Source: Crotophaga sulcirostris (lineage: Eukaryota > Chordata > Aves > Cuculiformes > Crotophagidae). Taken from it: a stretch of 64,000 nucleotides of DNA. The translations under genes and the position numbers were made by a program. Position 1 is the first letter of the stretch; every line of letters starts with the position of its first letter. The stretch covers positions 753,497 to 817,496 of the forward strand of contig VYZB01000035.1 in assembly GCA_013397455.1 (NCBI GenBank). The letters are read 5' to 3'. Below the pieces are notes generated by a model. It searched no databases. It saw nothing but the letters and a program-made list of their open reading frames with translations, and was not told the origin of the DNA. This document shows, in pieces, positions 22,071 through 36,469 of the stretch.

Positions 22071-25000
22071 ATCTCAACACAATTAAGTCCATACTCTATA
22101 TTTTCTTCACCCAGAATCTTTTTCATAGAGGTTTCACGGAAGACGGTAGCTAGAATTAGTCTTATTTTTGAGAAGAGCCCTTTCTACTAGAAATTGTTTC
22201 ACACAAGATAGATATATTTTGTCTTTTCTCTTTGTTTAATTTCCATCATGTAAACCCCTCTGAATGCATTGTGCTGTTTTCCAAATTGTCCAGAAAAGCT
22301 GGAGAAGGGTGATATAGGCAAGGATAGTCTAGGCAGGGGAAATAACTCGGACAGAAGAACCTATGATTCAGATGGGGCTCACATGCAGCTGGACACTGAA
22401 GGCAACAGGGAAGATGGTGGCATTTCATAGCAAAGAGTGGGAATGACTAAGCTACCAGAACAACACGGAGTGATGGAGATTGACAAGACCATAATGGGAA
22501 CAATTTGGATTATCAAATTAGAGGGAAGAGGCAGGACCTGTGTGTGACTACTGTTCTCTATATCACTTCACACTTCAACCACAAAAACTTGAAACTCATC
22601 AATACAGGTTTAGCTCATCCCCAGCAAGTAAAATGGGTTGTTTTGGCGAGATTCCACTTAATATCATGCAATTCAGAATTAAATTTGTACTTTACATAAT
22701 GTTTTTCCTTGCATGGTTTCTGCAACAAGTTCATTTTGGTCATGTGGTTTGGGGATAGACTTGGCTAAATGCAACTCTGTATCAAAGACATTTTACTTAC
22801 AGAGCAGTTAGAGATTACAGCATTTTCAAATGGCCTACATTTGTGACTAAAATCCAAAAAGCCCATACATGAAAATCTGCAGCAATCAAGTGGTTAATCA
22901 GCATTCTGCAAAATCAGCTTGCAATTGGATAACAAAACTTTGAATCAACATGCTCTGGTAACTAATAACCATACACTGAATGCCAGCTGAATATTTAAAC
23001 CGAAAATGCAAAGCAGAGGAACATAACAAATTGATTACTAACTTCCTTTCAATAAAGTAAATATTATTTTAAGTAAGAGCTGTTCTAATGATCAAGTGTA
23101 CTGCAGGAATGTGTCAGCAATTACAGCAATCAACAAGTTTTTTTCCAACTTCAATGTATCTGGCATGTCCTAAACACTAAAGGGAGCTATGTCCTTTTGC
23201 CCCAGATTATATGCACAAAAAATGATGGAGGCCAAGTTTAGTTAGTCCTAAAGGAATACATATACTCACTGTATTATCTCCTGTCTCAAGCAGTATTAGG
23301 CATGTGTAAGGATGATGCAGCTAAGAGTCAATGTAATCTGCTGAGGAACATGCAGAGCTAAAATAAATAACTGTTTTTGAGGTGAGACTTGAAGCTTGTG
23401 GCTATGTGTGAAGAACCATTTCATAACTCACCTGCAGCACAGGCAAAATTGATGTCTGCTGCTCCAAGCATGAGGTCTTGTGCTAGGCAGGGTCCTGATT
23501 ATTCCACCCATGGCCAGAGCTGAAACAGAACCGTGAAAAGAAGCCGGGAGGAGTGAGATAGGTACAGCTTCCAAGGGATGATAGAGGTGAAGACAGAAAC
23601 AGTCAATGTTACCTCAGCAGAAACTTCAGCCCTGTGTTTTCTGCCTTACTCTTCAGCAGTATCTTCCATCCTGGGTTTCCAAGGCTCTGACACTGGCAAG
23701 GTTTTGCTACCCTATTGCAAGCAAGATTTATAGCAAATATTTTGAAGTGTGCTTATAGCAGGGTGATGTGAAGAGAGCAAAAAAGGAAGAGGAAGCAAGA
23801 ATTTCTTATGGACAAAACTCTCTGTGGCACCATGTAAGTGCAGTTCCTGATAAATAGCGCAACTGTATGCCAGGCTGAATACTGAGCCCCTGCATACACT
23901 GGAGGTACTTCACCTTTGTAAACTACTGCAATGCCAAGAAACAGCATTGTTCTAAGTCCAGTGATTGCTATCTCAGCAGCTGCTGAGCAGAAATTGCCAT
24001 CTATAGTAATTACTTGGTGGCTTTACTTCCCAAATTGGAAATTTGGGTTGGAAGTCAGTTTCAGTTAGGGGTGGTTGTCTCATCTACCATATCTAGTCTA
24101 CATAGCTGCTTAGGTATTTCCAAAGCACATCTGTCTTCCTAACTCACTGAATGGCCTAACGTTTCACTGTCCATACTCTGGACTTGGTGTTTCAATATAA
24201 CACCACCTTATCAAAAGGTTGCCCAGGTAACAAAAAGCCTGGGGCATTTTAAAATGATTGTCAGGATACTTGAACAGCACTAATTCTAGACTCTGAGTCA
24301 AGCAAAAAAAGCAACAAATAATTTATTCCCTAAAGATGGGACACAAAAGAAAATATATGAACTCACTTAAAGCAGCAAGAAAATCCTAGTTCAAATGCAG
24401 TTATATAAGTATGCTGCTATTACTGGATATCTCACATTTCATGCCTTTATGAAGCTTAACACTGTGCATGATTTTTGACATGAGAGGATTTTAGCATGTG
24501 AACAGGCTTGCAGGTGAGAGAACAAACAGATGGCAAAAGGATGCCGCTGTAGTAACTCTGAACTGTAGGCATTTCAGATTTTTACCACAACATTGCTGGA
24601 ATGTTGGGAGATGTTCCAAAGTACCTCACTAGCTCATCTGAATTGCATTTTTTTAAGAAGTCAGGGAAGATGATTTGAGCCTGGGGCAGCAGGGACAGAG
24701 CAAGAAAGCAAGAAAGGTAAAGCAAGCAAGAAAGGTAAAGCAAGCAAGAAAGAAAGAAAGCAAGCAAGAAAGAAAGAAGGAAAAGGGAAAGATGCTTCAG
24801 AACTCTTCTTTCACTTTTCAAATGTTTTTCCAAAAGGTATCAAGATGCATTGAGCCCTAAGGGAACAGCCTAAAAGCTCATCTATGTTATTCATGGAGAA
24901 AGCAGGAATAATACCACAGCTTTGGGCCATGATTTACAATGATATGAATGAACGCTGAACCTGGCAAAGCTCCATCTACTTAATGAAAAACTAGCTGAAG

Positions 25001-26290
25001 AGAAAAGAAAAAAGAAAAGACTTGAAAAAGACTGATAGAAGATTAGCAAGAACTAGCATGGACATGATTACAGCACTTGTATATCTATCATTGACCACCA
25101 TCTGATTAATAATAAATATCTCGTTTCCAGTTTTTTTAGTTGCACTATTCCCATTTCAAGTCTACAAAGCAATGGTTATCTGCCAGTTTCTCATCGATGT
25201 CAGAGCACCAAAAAAATCTTGGACATGGATTTGAAACCTTCCAGTGTTATTCAAGGAAAATATCTGCACATGGTGGTGTAACAGAAAATAGGAAGATCAT
25301 AATAGGAAAAGCAGACCCAAAGTGATGCCAATAACCACTTTGCTTCTCAGCTCCTCATAACTCTATAAGTGCTTGCCTCTAGCCCAGCATCTCACTTCTA
25401 AAGACTCCTTGAATACAGGGAAAGCATGCAAGGAAATCAATTATTTGATTATCTTCTCTTTTATATTGTTTCTTCTGAGTCTCAGGCTTCTGCTTAAAAA
25501 TGCCAAATAGCAACACTATATCCTCAAAGGCATAGAAATAAGAGCTGAAAAACCCTCTCTTACATCACTGAACATAGACCCTGCCAAGAAGAATTACTCC
25601 CTACTGTACATTCATAAGTGTTTCCTACTATCCAGTTATAAATGACTGAAGTGATAGGGCTTCCGCTGTCTCCCTGGGGAGGTTTCACAGCAGCCTGTGC
25701 AAGCATGCTGTTAGGAGAGCAAGAGACAGTGATTTCATTGTGTGTCACATCTCGGGGTTTCTGCAAAAAGGTTGGCTCCATGCTGCACCTGGAGCAATCT
25801 GAAACACTCTGATGATGCAGTGGTGAAATTTCCTGTTCGCTTGTCATCATGAGCCTGATGGGCAACACCACCATGAGCCAAAGTACAAGTGAGCCAAATT
25901 CCTAGGCAGCTCAGCTTGAAATAGATTCCATGCTAGGATATGACCCTCAAGTGAAAACATCTTGTAACTCAGCTTGGCTTCAATCCATGTCCCTTGGAAA
26001 TCAGTGGACAAGGGAGAAAACCCTTTAAGTAAGCTCTTTGGGACAGTGACTAGCAGACTGTGTGCACTGATTAACATAAGTAAATAATAGTAATAATAAT
26101 CATAAAAGTTGTCAAAAGTCATTCTGTCCAATTCTTGCATTAAACTAACATGATATTTTACAGGCCAGCGCTAGGGAGTACCTAACTCCCCGATTATGAA
26201 AGGGATGGAATTATTGCAATATTAGTAGTTTTCAAGGGATTAATGAGTTGCACATTTAGAAAATAACAATATTTCTTTAGTGGTGATACA
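22071..26290. other. Unique stretch with one microsatellite
   Basis: No gene recognised. The only clear structure is the GAAA/GCAA array at 24700-24790. Open frames are 60 to 104 codons and unlike known proteins. Confidence 0.5.
24700..24790. repeat. GCAAGCAAGAAAGGTAAA / GAAA tandem array
   Basis: A purine-rich array in which an 18-base unit (GCAAGCAAGAAAGGTAAA) is repeated imperfectly and grades into (GAAA)n. It reads as a compound microsatellite and is likely length-variable. Confidence 0.85.
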
Positions 26291-26380
26291 AGGCCTGATT
26301 TTGATCTAACTCTTCTCCTTTGCTGGGGTAACTCCACTGACTCCTGTGGGGCTTTTCCTAACTGACGTCGGTGCAGTGGG
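26291..26380. repeat. Possible ancient interspersed repeat
   Basis: GGCCTGATTTTGATCTAAC, then GGGGTAACTCCACTGACTCC, then CTAACTGACGTCGGTGCAGT. This word order resembles an old amniote repeat with the core 'gtaactccactgacttca'. Family not named; the similarity is from memory. Confidence 0.4.
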
Positions 26381-29300
26381 GAAACAGTACCTTGATATGT
26401 AAGTCATGAATATTTGGTAACTTTTACAGTGTCTGTAGCATTCCTTTCTGCGAAACAGTACAGATGTTAGTGGTGTGCTGGCACCAGAAATTACCACAGT
26501 GGTATAAAATAAACCACTAAATGGATCATCTTTCCTCTGTGTGATTAAATACAGTCTAAAAAGGTTCCCTTTTTAACTTATTAAAGCTGCTACTCTTCCC
26601 AGGCAGATAAAACGAATCTTAGCTTAATAACATATTTTGTTAATCTGTTGGGTTTTTTAGAGAAGCACATTTAAGCATCTCAGCACAGGGAGCACTCATT
26701 ACCAAGGGTTTATTTATTTGTACTTCTGGGTATAAAAGCAACCTCCCTGAACTCCTGATAATGGTTTCTAAAATGTTTCTATAGTTCCAAGGGCAAAATG
26801 CTTAACATTTTTAAATGCTGCTGAAACACTAGAATCATAATACCTGGAGGCTTCTGCATTTTTCAGAAGTATAGATTTTCAGAAGTGCTTTGTGTTGGCA
26901 TAATTCTGTTTCCTGTAAGGTAAATGAGGGATTTCCTGCAGACTTCAACAGTGGCAGATACAGGTAAATGCTGAGCACAAAGTCTCATTCTTGGGTGACT
27001 TTTCCATACTGAATCTAACATCCAGGAAAGGCAACATCATGGCAAGCATATTGGTTGTTTTCAAATTCCTTCGCTCCTTTCATTTGTACATAAGATCTAT
27101 AAATAAATTCAGGCAATTTGGTTTCAATAAGCTCTATTCATAATGACACTATCCTTAAATAGCAGGAATTCACAGTAGTAACATAATGAATTCTTTTCTG
27201 TGTTGTTTTCAAGTTGATTAAGTGCAATCACAGTGGCTTAGTTCAGAATTCTTTATGGAATACATTTTAAAAAAAAACCAAAATACAGTCATCCATGAAG
27301 GACTTCATAAAATATCCAGGCTGTGAAAGGCAGTCAGCAATCTGTGCAAGTCACGTTCAAAACCTTTGTTTGACAGACTTTCCCAGAAGACTCACAAAAT
27401 GTTAAATAGCAACTGTACATGGAATTAGAAAAAGAACAGAATCAGCTGACCTGAGAAAGATCTGAACTCATAGTTCTTCCCACAGCCAACTGTATCATAC
27501 AATTTTTTTTCCGGAGACATTAGCCCTGATAAAATCTCCCAGGCCCTGAATATTCACTGCTCAGTCATTTATTGTCCTTTTCAATAAACAGGTCAGGGGA
27601 GGTATTTGTGAACATGGCATATTTTTTTCCAAAACCATCAGGCAGCCAATATTTTTCAGTACAATACACTACTTGTCTTGGGCATCTTTTTCATTCAGAA
27701 CAAGCGCGTGAATGTTTCAAGATCAGAAAACCAAGAGACTTATTTATGTTTATCCCTCTTTTTTGTTGTACCATTTCTTTAAATATGCTTTCATTCCTTT
27801 CCACCATCCTTACCTTCACTAGTTGTTGTAGGTTGCCAGACTTCAGCATGAATTAGTACAGTTTTGTTACAATCAGATCCTGTGGGACCCACTATGGTAA
27901 TAAACCAACCTCAATGAACAGTTTTTTGCTTGCATCTCTTTGCAGTATAAAACAGTATAAAGACGTGGAAACAGTCCCTTGGATGATGTATTCAAAGCTG
28001 CCTACAGATTAGGTTCTTACAGCACACAAGACCCTCATACGTATTTGAACTTCTTTAGCATGCTAGCTCTATATTTTTAAGTTCATGAAAGTCTGTCTGT
28101 TTCAAGGCCTGACATTTCATTGATTTTTCTAAAGAAGTTAAAAATAGTTCTGTCTTTTTGACATTCGCATTATTTTTTTGAATACTTAATGGGCCTGTAC
28201 TTCCTCTGTCACCTATATGACACCTATACAACCAAGTGATCCACTGAAATGCAGCAGTGCCTGTGATAAACTAGTGGAGATAAGAACATAAGAACAGGAA
28301 ACATGGTGGTGGCAGGAGGCTGCAAACACTCCTGGGCATATTGGTTAATACTGTGCTGGGACGTGATGTCAAAGCTAAGCATTTAGTCATTCTTAATGAC
28401 TTCCTCCTGGACCAAGTACCCAAAGAACTTAAGATGGAATGATCAGATCTTTACTTGCCCTGAGCAATGCTGGACCTGATTCATAAATGCTACTGTGGAA
28501 CTGGCACTCTCTAACAGGAACCAAAATAGGCTCAGATCTGGCATCCTAGCAGGACCGATAAAACCACTCAATGTCTATACCATTATGACTAATTTCAAAA
28601 AGGGAATTGTGTAAAAATGTCTTTAAAAATATGTAGAATTACATTAAAGAGGAAATTTTAAACTTCTAGAGACTAAAGAGTAAAATCTTTACAGATGGCA
28701 TACAGATAATTTAAAGATAGTGTATCAGGGGCTCAAAGCAAATACATACCACATCTTTAAAAAGGCCATGAAAAGACCAGAAGAAAACAGATAGCAGGGC
28801 AACAGATTGAAGAAGGGATCCCTCAGTGTGCTAAGGTTGTGTCCAATTCAGGAAAATAACAAAAATCATAAACTCCGGAAGGTTAAAAAGAAAAATACCT
28901 TCGCTCACCCCTAAAAAGGGGAAGTTTGAGAAGTTATTTGCAAAATACATGAACATATATAATAAGCCATTTTTCAAACATGTTTGGAAGAGGCAGCTTG
29001 CCAAAGACTCAGCTGAACAAGAGATGATTTAGTCATAAAGAGCAAAATGGCATTCTCTTTAAGAAGACACGTGCAAAATTATTTTTCCACTACAGCAGCT
29101 TGGGAATATTTCTACGTTACAATCCTTCTTTGCACAAGATGCACCATGTTTTCTGCTTCAAATTAATGCTAAAAATGATGTGAAACAACAGAAAGATCTT
29201 GTCTAAGTAACTGATAGGTGGAATTTGACACAGATAAATGCAAACTTTAATCCTCCCCTGCCACCTCTACACCTACTAGGACAGGGTCTGAGATGCTTTT

Positions 29301-29599
29301 ACCACTAAGGAATAAAGTCTTTTGTGTTGTAATAGATAGATGTGTGAAAATATTATCTCAGTGCTCAATACTTTTCTACTGATGACTTTTTCTGTGTTCT
29401 ATCCTTTTCATCTTAGAAAAGATGCAACAGGACTACAGCAGACACAGAGGTGAAGAACAGAGGTGATCAGCAGTGAGGAGTGGCTTCAATGCAAGATCCA
29501 AATAGGCTAGGAGCACTCTTATGCCTGGAATAAGGGTGAGCGATGGTTTTATGACAGAGGTGATGAAGGACATGGAGCTGGGGATAACAACTAGGAGGT
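26381..29599. other. Unique non-coding stretch
   Basis: No gene, RNA or clear repeat. The interval 28600-28900 is A-rich and could contain further LINE decay adjoining the fossil at 29600, but I could not align it by eye. Confidence 0.45.
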
Positions 29600-29830
29600 T
29601 CTTCCAGCTCAGAAACTAGAATGTACCAAATGAAGGCAGAGCGTTCAAAACAAATAAAAGGAGATATTGTTTCACATTACAAATGCTCAAGCCATGGATT
29701 TACTTGCCATAGGATGCTGTGGGTGATCGAAGTCCAAAAATGTTCCAAGGGTTCAAAAACATTTGGACAAAGTTACTGAAGAAAATTCTACCAAGGAAAA
29801 TTTAATGCAAAAATGCCATTTCTGCTTTGA
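29600..29830 (+). mobile_element. Ancient CR1/L3-like LINE fragment (plus strand)
   Basis: The segment reads GTTCAAAACAAATAAAAGGA, then TATTGTTTCACATTACAAATG, then GGATTTACTTGCCATAGGATG (the 'tggaactcattgccacaggatg' region), then GGGTTCAAAAACATTTGGAC. This is the usual order near the 3' end of old amniote CR1/L3 LINEs. Diverged and non-coding; boundaries approximate. Confidence 0.6.
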
Positions 29831-30590
29831 GAGCAGCTAATCACAGCAAGTCAGGGGAAAATTGCGGGGGTGTACCACTGAGGAGTCATTTTGCTCTTAT
29901 ATTTTCCCTATACACCTTCTACTGATCACCATCAGAGGCAACATCCGGCCAAAGTAGACCTCTCAGCTGATCCAGTAAGCCTTACATTCTTATTACCTTC
30001 TGAGGCAGTCAGTGCAAAGATCTTTCCCCTGTAGCACTGCTGAGCCAGCTCCTGTTCTTCAATTTGGACGAGGCAATTGCTTTTCAAGGCTCTCTGCCTT
30101 CAGTGCTGAAACTGAAGAATTTATTTTTGTTACTTTGACAACAGGCTGAAGTCTAAACACAGATGAGGAGAGTGCCCCCCACTTCTCCTCTCTCAGCCCT
30201 GCCATTTTTTTGACACAGCACACCTGCGGCAGTGCAGGAGATTTGGAAGACAAATAGTATGGGGCGGGGGGATCCATTTTTCAGTAGCTTAATACAGAGA
30301 GAGAACAGGATGAATGGAACTGGAGTCAAATGTTGCCCTGGGGATATAGGAAGCTTATAAAGATGATGATATAATGTTGATCTAGTCATCTCTACAGTGT
30401 GAGCAGTATTTTACACAACTATTTTTTATGACTAAAACCAGTTTTTCATTAATTCATTTTTCATATGTAAAAAGCTCCATAGAGAGCCCCATGAAACAGA
30501 GTACACATGCTTTTAATGCCTGTTCTGACATCTAAACTTATACAGCAGGCTGTCACTGGATTTTTCTAAACGTGCCTCTTTTCCACTTAG

Positions 30591-30978
30591 ATGAGAAAGA
30601 AAGAGGTTGGTTGCAATCAGTTACTCAGCCTGTCAGCCTTTCAGCCAGTCATACCAAATAGGAAGGCTGGCTGTTACATTAAAACAAAAGATCAGCCCCA
30701 TCTTAAAATACCTGAACTAAATGTTGGAAGCGTTAAAAGTCTGCTTGCAAGCCTTAGGAATCAGAAGGTGGAGAGTAGAATTTGTGCAAAAGCACCACTC
30801 CTTGCTCTCCTGTTTGGAAGGAGGTCATCTCTTGACACTGACACACACACACCCTTGCCAGAACCTGCTCCCTGGGCTACGGAAAGAGTGTGGGAGAAAA
30901 GCACTACAAACTGTGCAATCTGTATAGTCAGAGAGGCAAAACACAGAGAAGGGACAGCCTTAAGAAGAGTGACCAAAT
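30591..30978 (+). other. Candidate internal exon (splice-bordered open frame)
   Basis: Upstream lies a branch-point-like CTAAAC (about 30567-30572) and a pyrimidine tract TGCCTCTTTTCCACTTAG ending at 30590; downstream, GTAAGT starts at 30979. Between them 388 bases stay open in the frame beginning at 30591, which would continue into the presumed intron to a stop at 31001. The predicted peptide has several cysteines and basic residues but no motif I recognise. It could be an exon of an unknown gene or lncRNA, or chance: strong splice motifs occur randomly in 64 kb. No flanking exon partner was identified. Confidence 0.2.
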
Positions 30979-31642
30979 GTAAGTTTCTATTTCCTTTCTA
31001 ATCTAAGGGTATTAAGAATTTTTTTGTTTGTGTTGCTTCTCTCATAAACCTGTGATTTTCACTTACATCTACCAGCAGTGAGGGCCTCTGGAAATCTGGC
31101 TGAACTGGTGGTGCATAGATGGAAAGGACAATGGATAGAAACCCACTGCTGGAAAATCTCCAATGACTGATATCTTTCCTAGTGGAGGAATGATGTAAGA
31201 AATACTGAATGTAGATGCATGATGATATCAGAGCCGTCTGGACCACACAACCAACAAAATAACTGTCCACTACAACAGAGCAGGGAAAAATGTATCAGTG
31301 GTGTTTGAAAGAAGATGCATTAAGAGCATGTGGCAGGCTGAGGTTATGGATTACGGTGTGAAATTTGCCAGTTTTCCTTTTACTCCTTCTGCAACTTGTA
31401 CCTTTCAATTATTGTATTTTACCATTAATCCAGACTAAACTCCTTTCATCAGACTATTGGTGCTTGAATATAGATATTTTGTTACATAGCTGTACGATTT
31501 CTAGCCTTGTAAGACCTGTGCATGCATAGAACAGCAATACAAATAATAGTCAAAATATAGGTGAAAAAATTAATTATTAACTAGCTCGCTAATTAAATAA
31601 TGATGTCAATGCATTCTGTAGTGATGAATGTGATTCTATGGG

Positions 31643-31675
31643 AATACCATACCATACAATACCATACAATACCAT
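31643..31675. repeat. (ATACCATACA)n short tandem repeat
   Basis: About three copies of the ten-base unit ATACCATACA. A small minisatellite in otherwise unique DNA. Confidence 0.8.
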
Positions 31676-34600
31676 CTTAGCAGTACAGTACTCTATGTTA
31701 AATGAGATAATGATGTAACAGGACTATGCTGGAAAGGGTCTGAATATCTTATAATGAACGCTTTTAGGGTCTGTTGCTACACTTGGACTTGAAAAGTAAT
31801 TATGTGTTACAAGGAAAATACATATTACTTTTCCATTTGAGGAATTCACAAGAGGGATATGCAGCCAATGAAGATATTTCAGTGGAAGTGGAGTGTCTAT
31901 AAAAGAAGTGATATTCACTCAACTGATTTGCAAGCACCTTTATTTAATATTTTCTGACATCCAGTATAAACAGATTGGTCTCTATCACAGTTGTCAGCTC
32001 AATTGCAAAGGGCTTCTGTTATATATAACCCTAATGGTATAAAAGCTGCTGCCCTCAGCAGTAGACAGAAAACAAGAGGAATGATACAAAAGTACTGCTC
32101 AAGTGATCACAGCTCATTATGAAAACATTTGACTTAAACTGAAGTTTTAAGGGAAGAAACTTTCGACTAGTGCAAAGAGCAGTGATGCAGATGGACTGTA
32201 TCTAACAGTTCTAACTATGGAAAATTATTTTTATGTATCCATGCACATCTGCCAGCTCTACAATGGAAATTTCATAGATATACATATTAGAAACAGAGCA
32301 TTCAATTCTCCTCCAGCAACACAGTGAAATAAACAGATCAGACTTTAGAACTGCTTAGTTTGGAACTTAGGGTGTTGATTCTGTGATGGACAAAGCAATT
32401 TCACTTACAATTTTTTTCCCTTCTTGAAAATGTAATAGTGAGCACCGCGGAGTACACAGAGCATGCATGGTGTCAGCACAGTAGCACTGGGACGGACAAA
32501 CAAAACCCCAATATACTACCTCATTTGCCCTCGTCCTGCAGGTGTGTACACCCAGAGCTCTCCAAGAAGCAAGGATTTCTGCTGCATTGACAAATATCAG
32601 CTTGACTAAAGTTCTTGTGGTGTGAACAGAGTACCAGTTAAAGCTCTGGGGATAGAGTACTCACTTCTTTTTTTGGGAAGCCTGGGGACATAATAAATTG
32701 AACAGGCTTAAAAAAAGAAAATAAAATACTGCAAACATTCTCCATGACACGTCAGTGGGAAGTTGCTGAGCTGTTTTTACTTTGCAAGAATTATTCTAGT
32801 TTTCCTGAAAGAAGGAGAAAAGTGTTCTCCTGTTAAGGAGAGCTGTGACTGTTTTACAGAATACCTCCTAAAGTTCTTCCACTCTGTGTAAATGCAGTCC
32901 AGGTCACCTCCTACGCATGATGGGAGAACAGACAAGTATTCATTCTTCTTGCACTTGTTTAAAAGAGAGGGAATGGTACAATTTTATTAAGCTTTTTTTT
33001 TTGTTAAATGTGTATTAGATCAAAAAATAGACCCAGACCTTACTTTAAATGGATTTGTATGTCAGCTTCTCACTTCCAGCAGTGATGTTAATGGTGAGGC
33101 AGATTAGAAAATTGAAAAAGCAGTAGGTGAACAGGAGTTCATACAAAAAAAAAGGATGGGAAAACATCCAAGCAAGCGGCATCAGCAAGAGAGTTTGTAA
33201 TTGAATTAAATGATGAAAAGAGTAATGGGTCAAGTGATGAAAACAACAATACAGCCTTTCAGTGCAATAAGGATTAGAAAACCCATCTTCCAACTAACAG
33301 AAAATCAGTCCTTCATTCAGCTAACACAAGAGCAATTGTAAATTCTGTTGACTAAGTTTGCATGCAATGAGATATTAAATTTGCTCTAAGATCTGCAACG
33401 CGTAGTTTAGCAAGTATGCCACAAATGCATAGTGAAAATTTTGAGTAATTTTATGCCCATAGGATGTTTAAGGAACATAAGTGTGAGTTGAGGTCATAAT
33501 ACAAAAAGTGAATTACGGAAATGTGGAGATTGTCCAAAAATCTTTTCATTTTTCTTGATCTTTGTGTGACATTATGATACAGGCTGTCAGATTAACCACA
33601 CAGGCCAATAATTGCTGTATAGACACCACAGAAGAAAAACCGTCCCTCTGACAGAGCTCATCCTGTAGCACTTCCTTCCCTGTCTCCTACCCTGTGTTCC
33701 TCTTTATTACCCATAGGCACAGAAGTCTAGTTCCTGAATGTCCCATACAGAATTGTAGGTGTTCATTTTCTTTTCATATTTAAAATATTTTGTACTTTTT
33801 CTAAGTTGGTTTACCTTGTGTGATTTGTGTTGTACACTTACATTTCTTCACATCACAACAGCCTGGAGAAAGTAAACAGAAAGAAAACATGTAGACTTGG
33901 TATACATGCAATACCGTTGCATTATCTTAGGTTTTAAATTGGCTGTGGGTGTGATAGTCCTCTTCTGATGCATTTACTTATTAAAAACTGTCAGCAGTCC
34001 AGAGACAAATTGGAGTTTTATCATATAATATTGCTCACTCTAATCATTCTGTTACTGCAATTTATGGTTAAAAGAATTACTGATTAGTTTAGATAATAAG
34101 CCTGTAGTTACTTATTTTGTCTGCTAACAAGATAGAGTTGGCTGTCCAGATCACTGAGCTATTTGCATTGTTTCCTGTTTCATTTTTTCATCTTCTTGGC
34201 ACTGCTTGTTTTTCTCAGATATTCAAAATCACCCATAAAACATAAGCAGTTGCCAGCAGTTTATATGTGGGGTAATAATACCACAGAACAATAATTTTGA
34301 GCTTGGAAACTGCTCTATTTTTAGAAGAAAACAGCAAGATAGATCTAATTAGGCTGCACTAAATGAGAAAAGTGATACAGAGGTACTAAGAGAAAATGTC
34401 TTTTCCTAGACCATACTGACATGATATCTGGGATTGAATTAAAGAAACCAATAGGCCGTTGAATGAAGCAAATGAACCCCAAACAGAAGGTGAATTGATT
34501 TAATTTGTAACAACTATGGGAGTTGTTACTTTTTGCTGTACAGGTCCACATGGTGGTTCTGTACCAAAAACATCCTTAAACAGGTTTTCAGTGTCATTGC

Positions 34601-35987
34601 AGATATAACGAAGGATCTATCTGTGCAATGATGTCTTTTTAAACTGCAGGTTACAAACATTGTGGCTATCTGTGAGAGCCCTTGATGCTTCACTGATGAT
34701 TAGAAGACTTGGAGTAATAGCTGTCTAGCAATGTGCTCAAACCATATTCACTAGAAATATAATAATAGCAATGTATCAGCAGTGGTGGTTGGACTTATAT
34801 AACCACTTTGTTACATTTTAGCTAGTTAGTGTATTTTGACCATGTAATGAAAGATGCTGCATCGTGTTCTTCGAGTATTAAGTTGAATTGTTAAAATGCT
34901 TTTTCCATATCTGGACTTCAGTCATTGATACAAAAAGCGGCAAAGACAGAAGAACAATACATTCCTACATGAAAAAATACGACTAACAAGGAGCACAGGA
35001 CTGTGTTTGATGCATGAAAGAGCTACAAACACTGAACTGATAAAGTGAGGCTTATTATCTCTTACTTTGTGCTTCAGGAGTTTGAATACGCTAAGAGACT
35101 AAAGAGTTCAAGTGCTGGAGCAGGAGTAATCTGGAGAGCAAAAAACATTGCCTAAGTGCCAGGACTGCCAGGCTGTCACATTCCTACCTGGGCTGACTCT
35201 CAGACAGAAGGGTGGCCGGAGGTCTGCAAGTGTCTCAAACGCTGTGCACACCACCCACAAACTCAGAAAATGTTAACACTCGAAGGGTTGGGATTATTTT
35301 TTTTAATAAAATGTCAACCATCATTAGGCTTAGGGTGGCTTTTTTTTGCCTGCAATTGTAAGATATCTAGGTTGGGAATATGTTACTTGGGGAGGGGTGG
35401 GTTGTGGGGGGGAAGTGTCTGCTTTTCCTCTAAATTCTTGATTGAGTTTCCTGTTGCTTAACGCTAAACAGTATGCAAGGTAGAAGTCAGTATCTTCTGT
35501 AGTCTGAGAAGAAACAGTAACTTTTCTCATGGCGAGAGTCTCCACAGCTTTCTGACGAAAACGAGCAAGCTTCTTGCTGTGGGCAAATTGGTGCTGTTCC
35601 TCTCAAGTCAATGAAAGCTTGATTTTAAGAAATTGTTTATCAAGAGTTTCTTGTTTTGGATATTTTCTCTTTTCAGACCAATAGTCACTATTGGTCAGTG
35701 AAACACTTCCACCAGACTGGGAACACTCAGTTATGGTGTCACGGATACAAATACCCTTGTCCAGCTAATGCAATATTAGATGCAAAAGAGCTTTACAGAT
35801 TTATTATATGCTTTCAAGTCTGAAAGGAACTCATTTTTATAAAGGAACATGACAGGGGTCTGGAAACTATCATCATATGAGGCTTAGAAATATGTTATAC
35901 AACAAAGATCTTGACTTTTCAGAACTTGGGACAATTTGGAGGGTGGCTGCTGCTGCTCTGGTTTTAGGTTTCAGAATTGACTGCTCC

Positions 35988-36006
35988 TTTTTTTTTTTTT
36001 TTTTTT
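35988..36006. repeat. T19 homopolymer
   Basis: Nineteen T residues. No recognisable retrotransposed body lies directly beside it, so I do not read it as the tail of a minus-strand insertion. Confidence 0.85.
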
Positions 36007-36439
36007 CTCCTAAAGCTCCTTCCCGTTCCATAATGTTTTCTTCAAACTTTCCTGCTTTTCTAAGTCCCCTAGTTATACTATGTGCTCCTGGCTAGAGTCA
36101 GGATATACGTGTGGAGCCGAGTCTTCCCTCTTACATGCTGCTGTAAAAAACATCAGCTTTTTGTCATTCACATAGCCCCTTGTTTTTTTGTTTCTACAGG
36201 AATCACTTTATCGGCAGGGCATAATTTATAGCTTCCTCCCCTCCCTGTAATGTAAGTGAAAATGCTGAATTTCACTGAAATAAATTGTATGTAAAGGATA
36301 TGCTTAAAGTTAATTTGGTTTACAAACGTGCTCTTGCAACCTTAATTTGTATCTTATACAAGGAGAAAAATAATAAATGAAAAAAGAATGGTGTAAGGGA
36401 GTATGACAATTAAAACAGGTGGGTAGGGAGGAGAGAGAT

Positions 36440-36469
36440 CTTTTCCTTGGAAACCTTTTCCTTGGAAAC
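36440..36469. repeat. Perfect 15-base tandem duplication
   Basis: CTTTTCCTTGGAAAC occurs twice in direct succession with no mismatch (36440-36454 and 36455-36469), which implies a recent slippage or duplication. Confidence 0.9.

Noticed and set aside
24582..24833. Hydrophobic leucine-rich minus-strand frame
   Set aside because: It is the translation of the GAAA/GCAA microsatellite on the other strand, not a membrane protein.
28265..28290. AAGAACATAAGAAC resembling the end of an old CR1
   Set aside because: The words that should follow (ggccatactgggtcag-type) are absent, so it is probably a chance match.
32030..32060. TATAAAAG box upstream of a short frame
   Set aside because: TATA-like words are frequent in AT-rich DNA (also near 808 and 26732); no initiator, downstream gene or CpG support.
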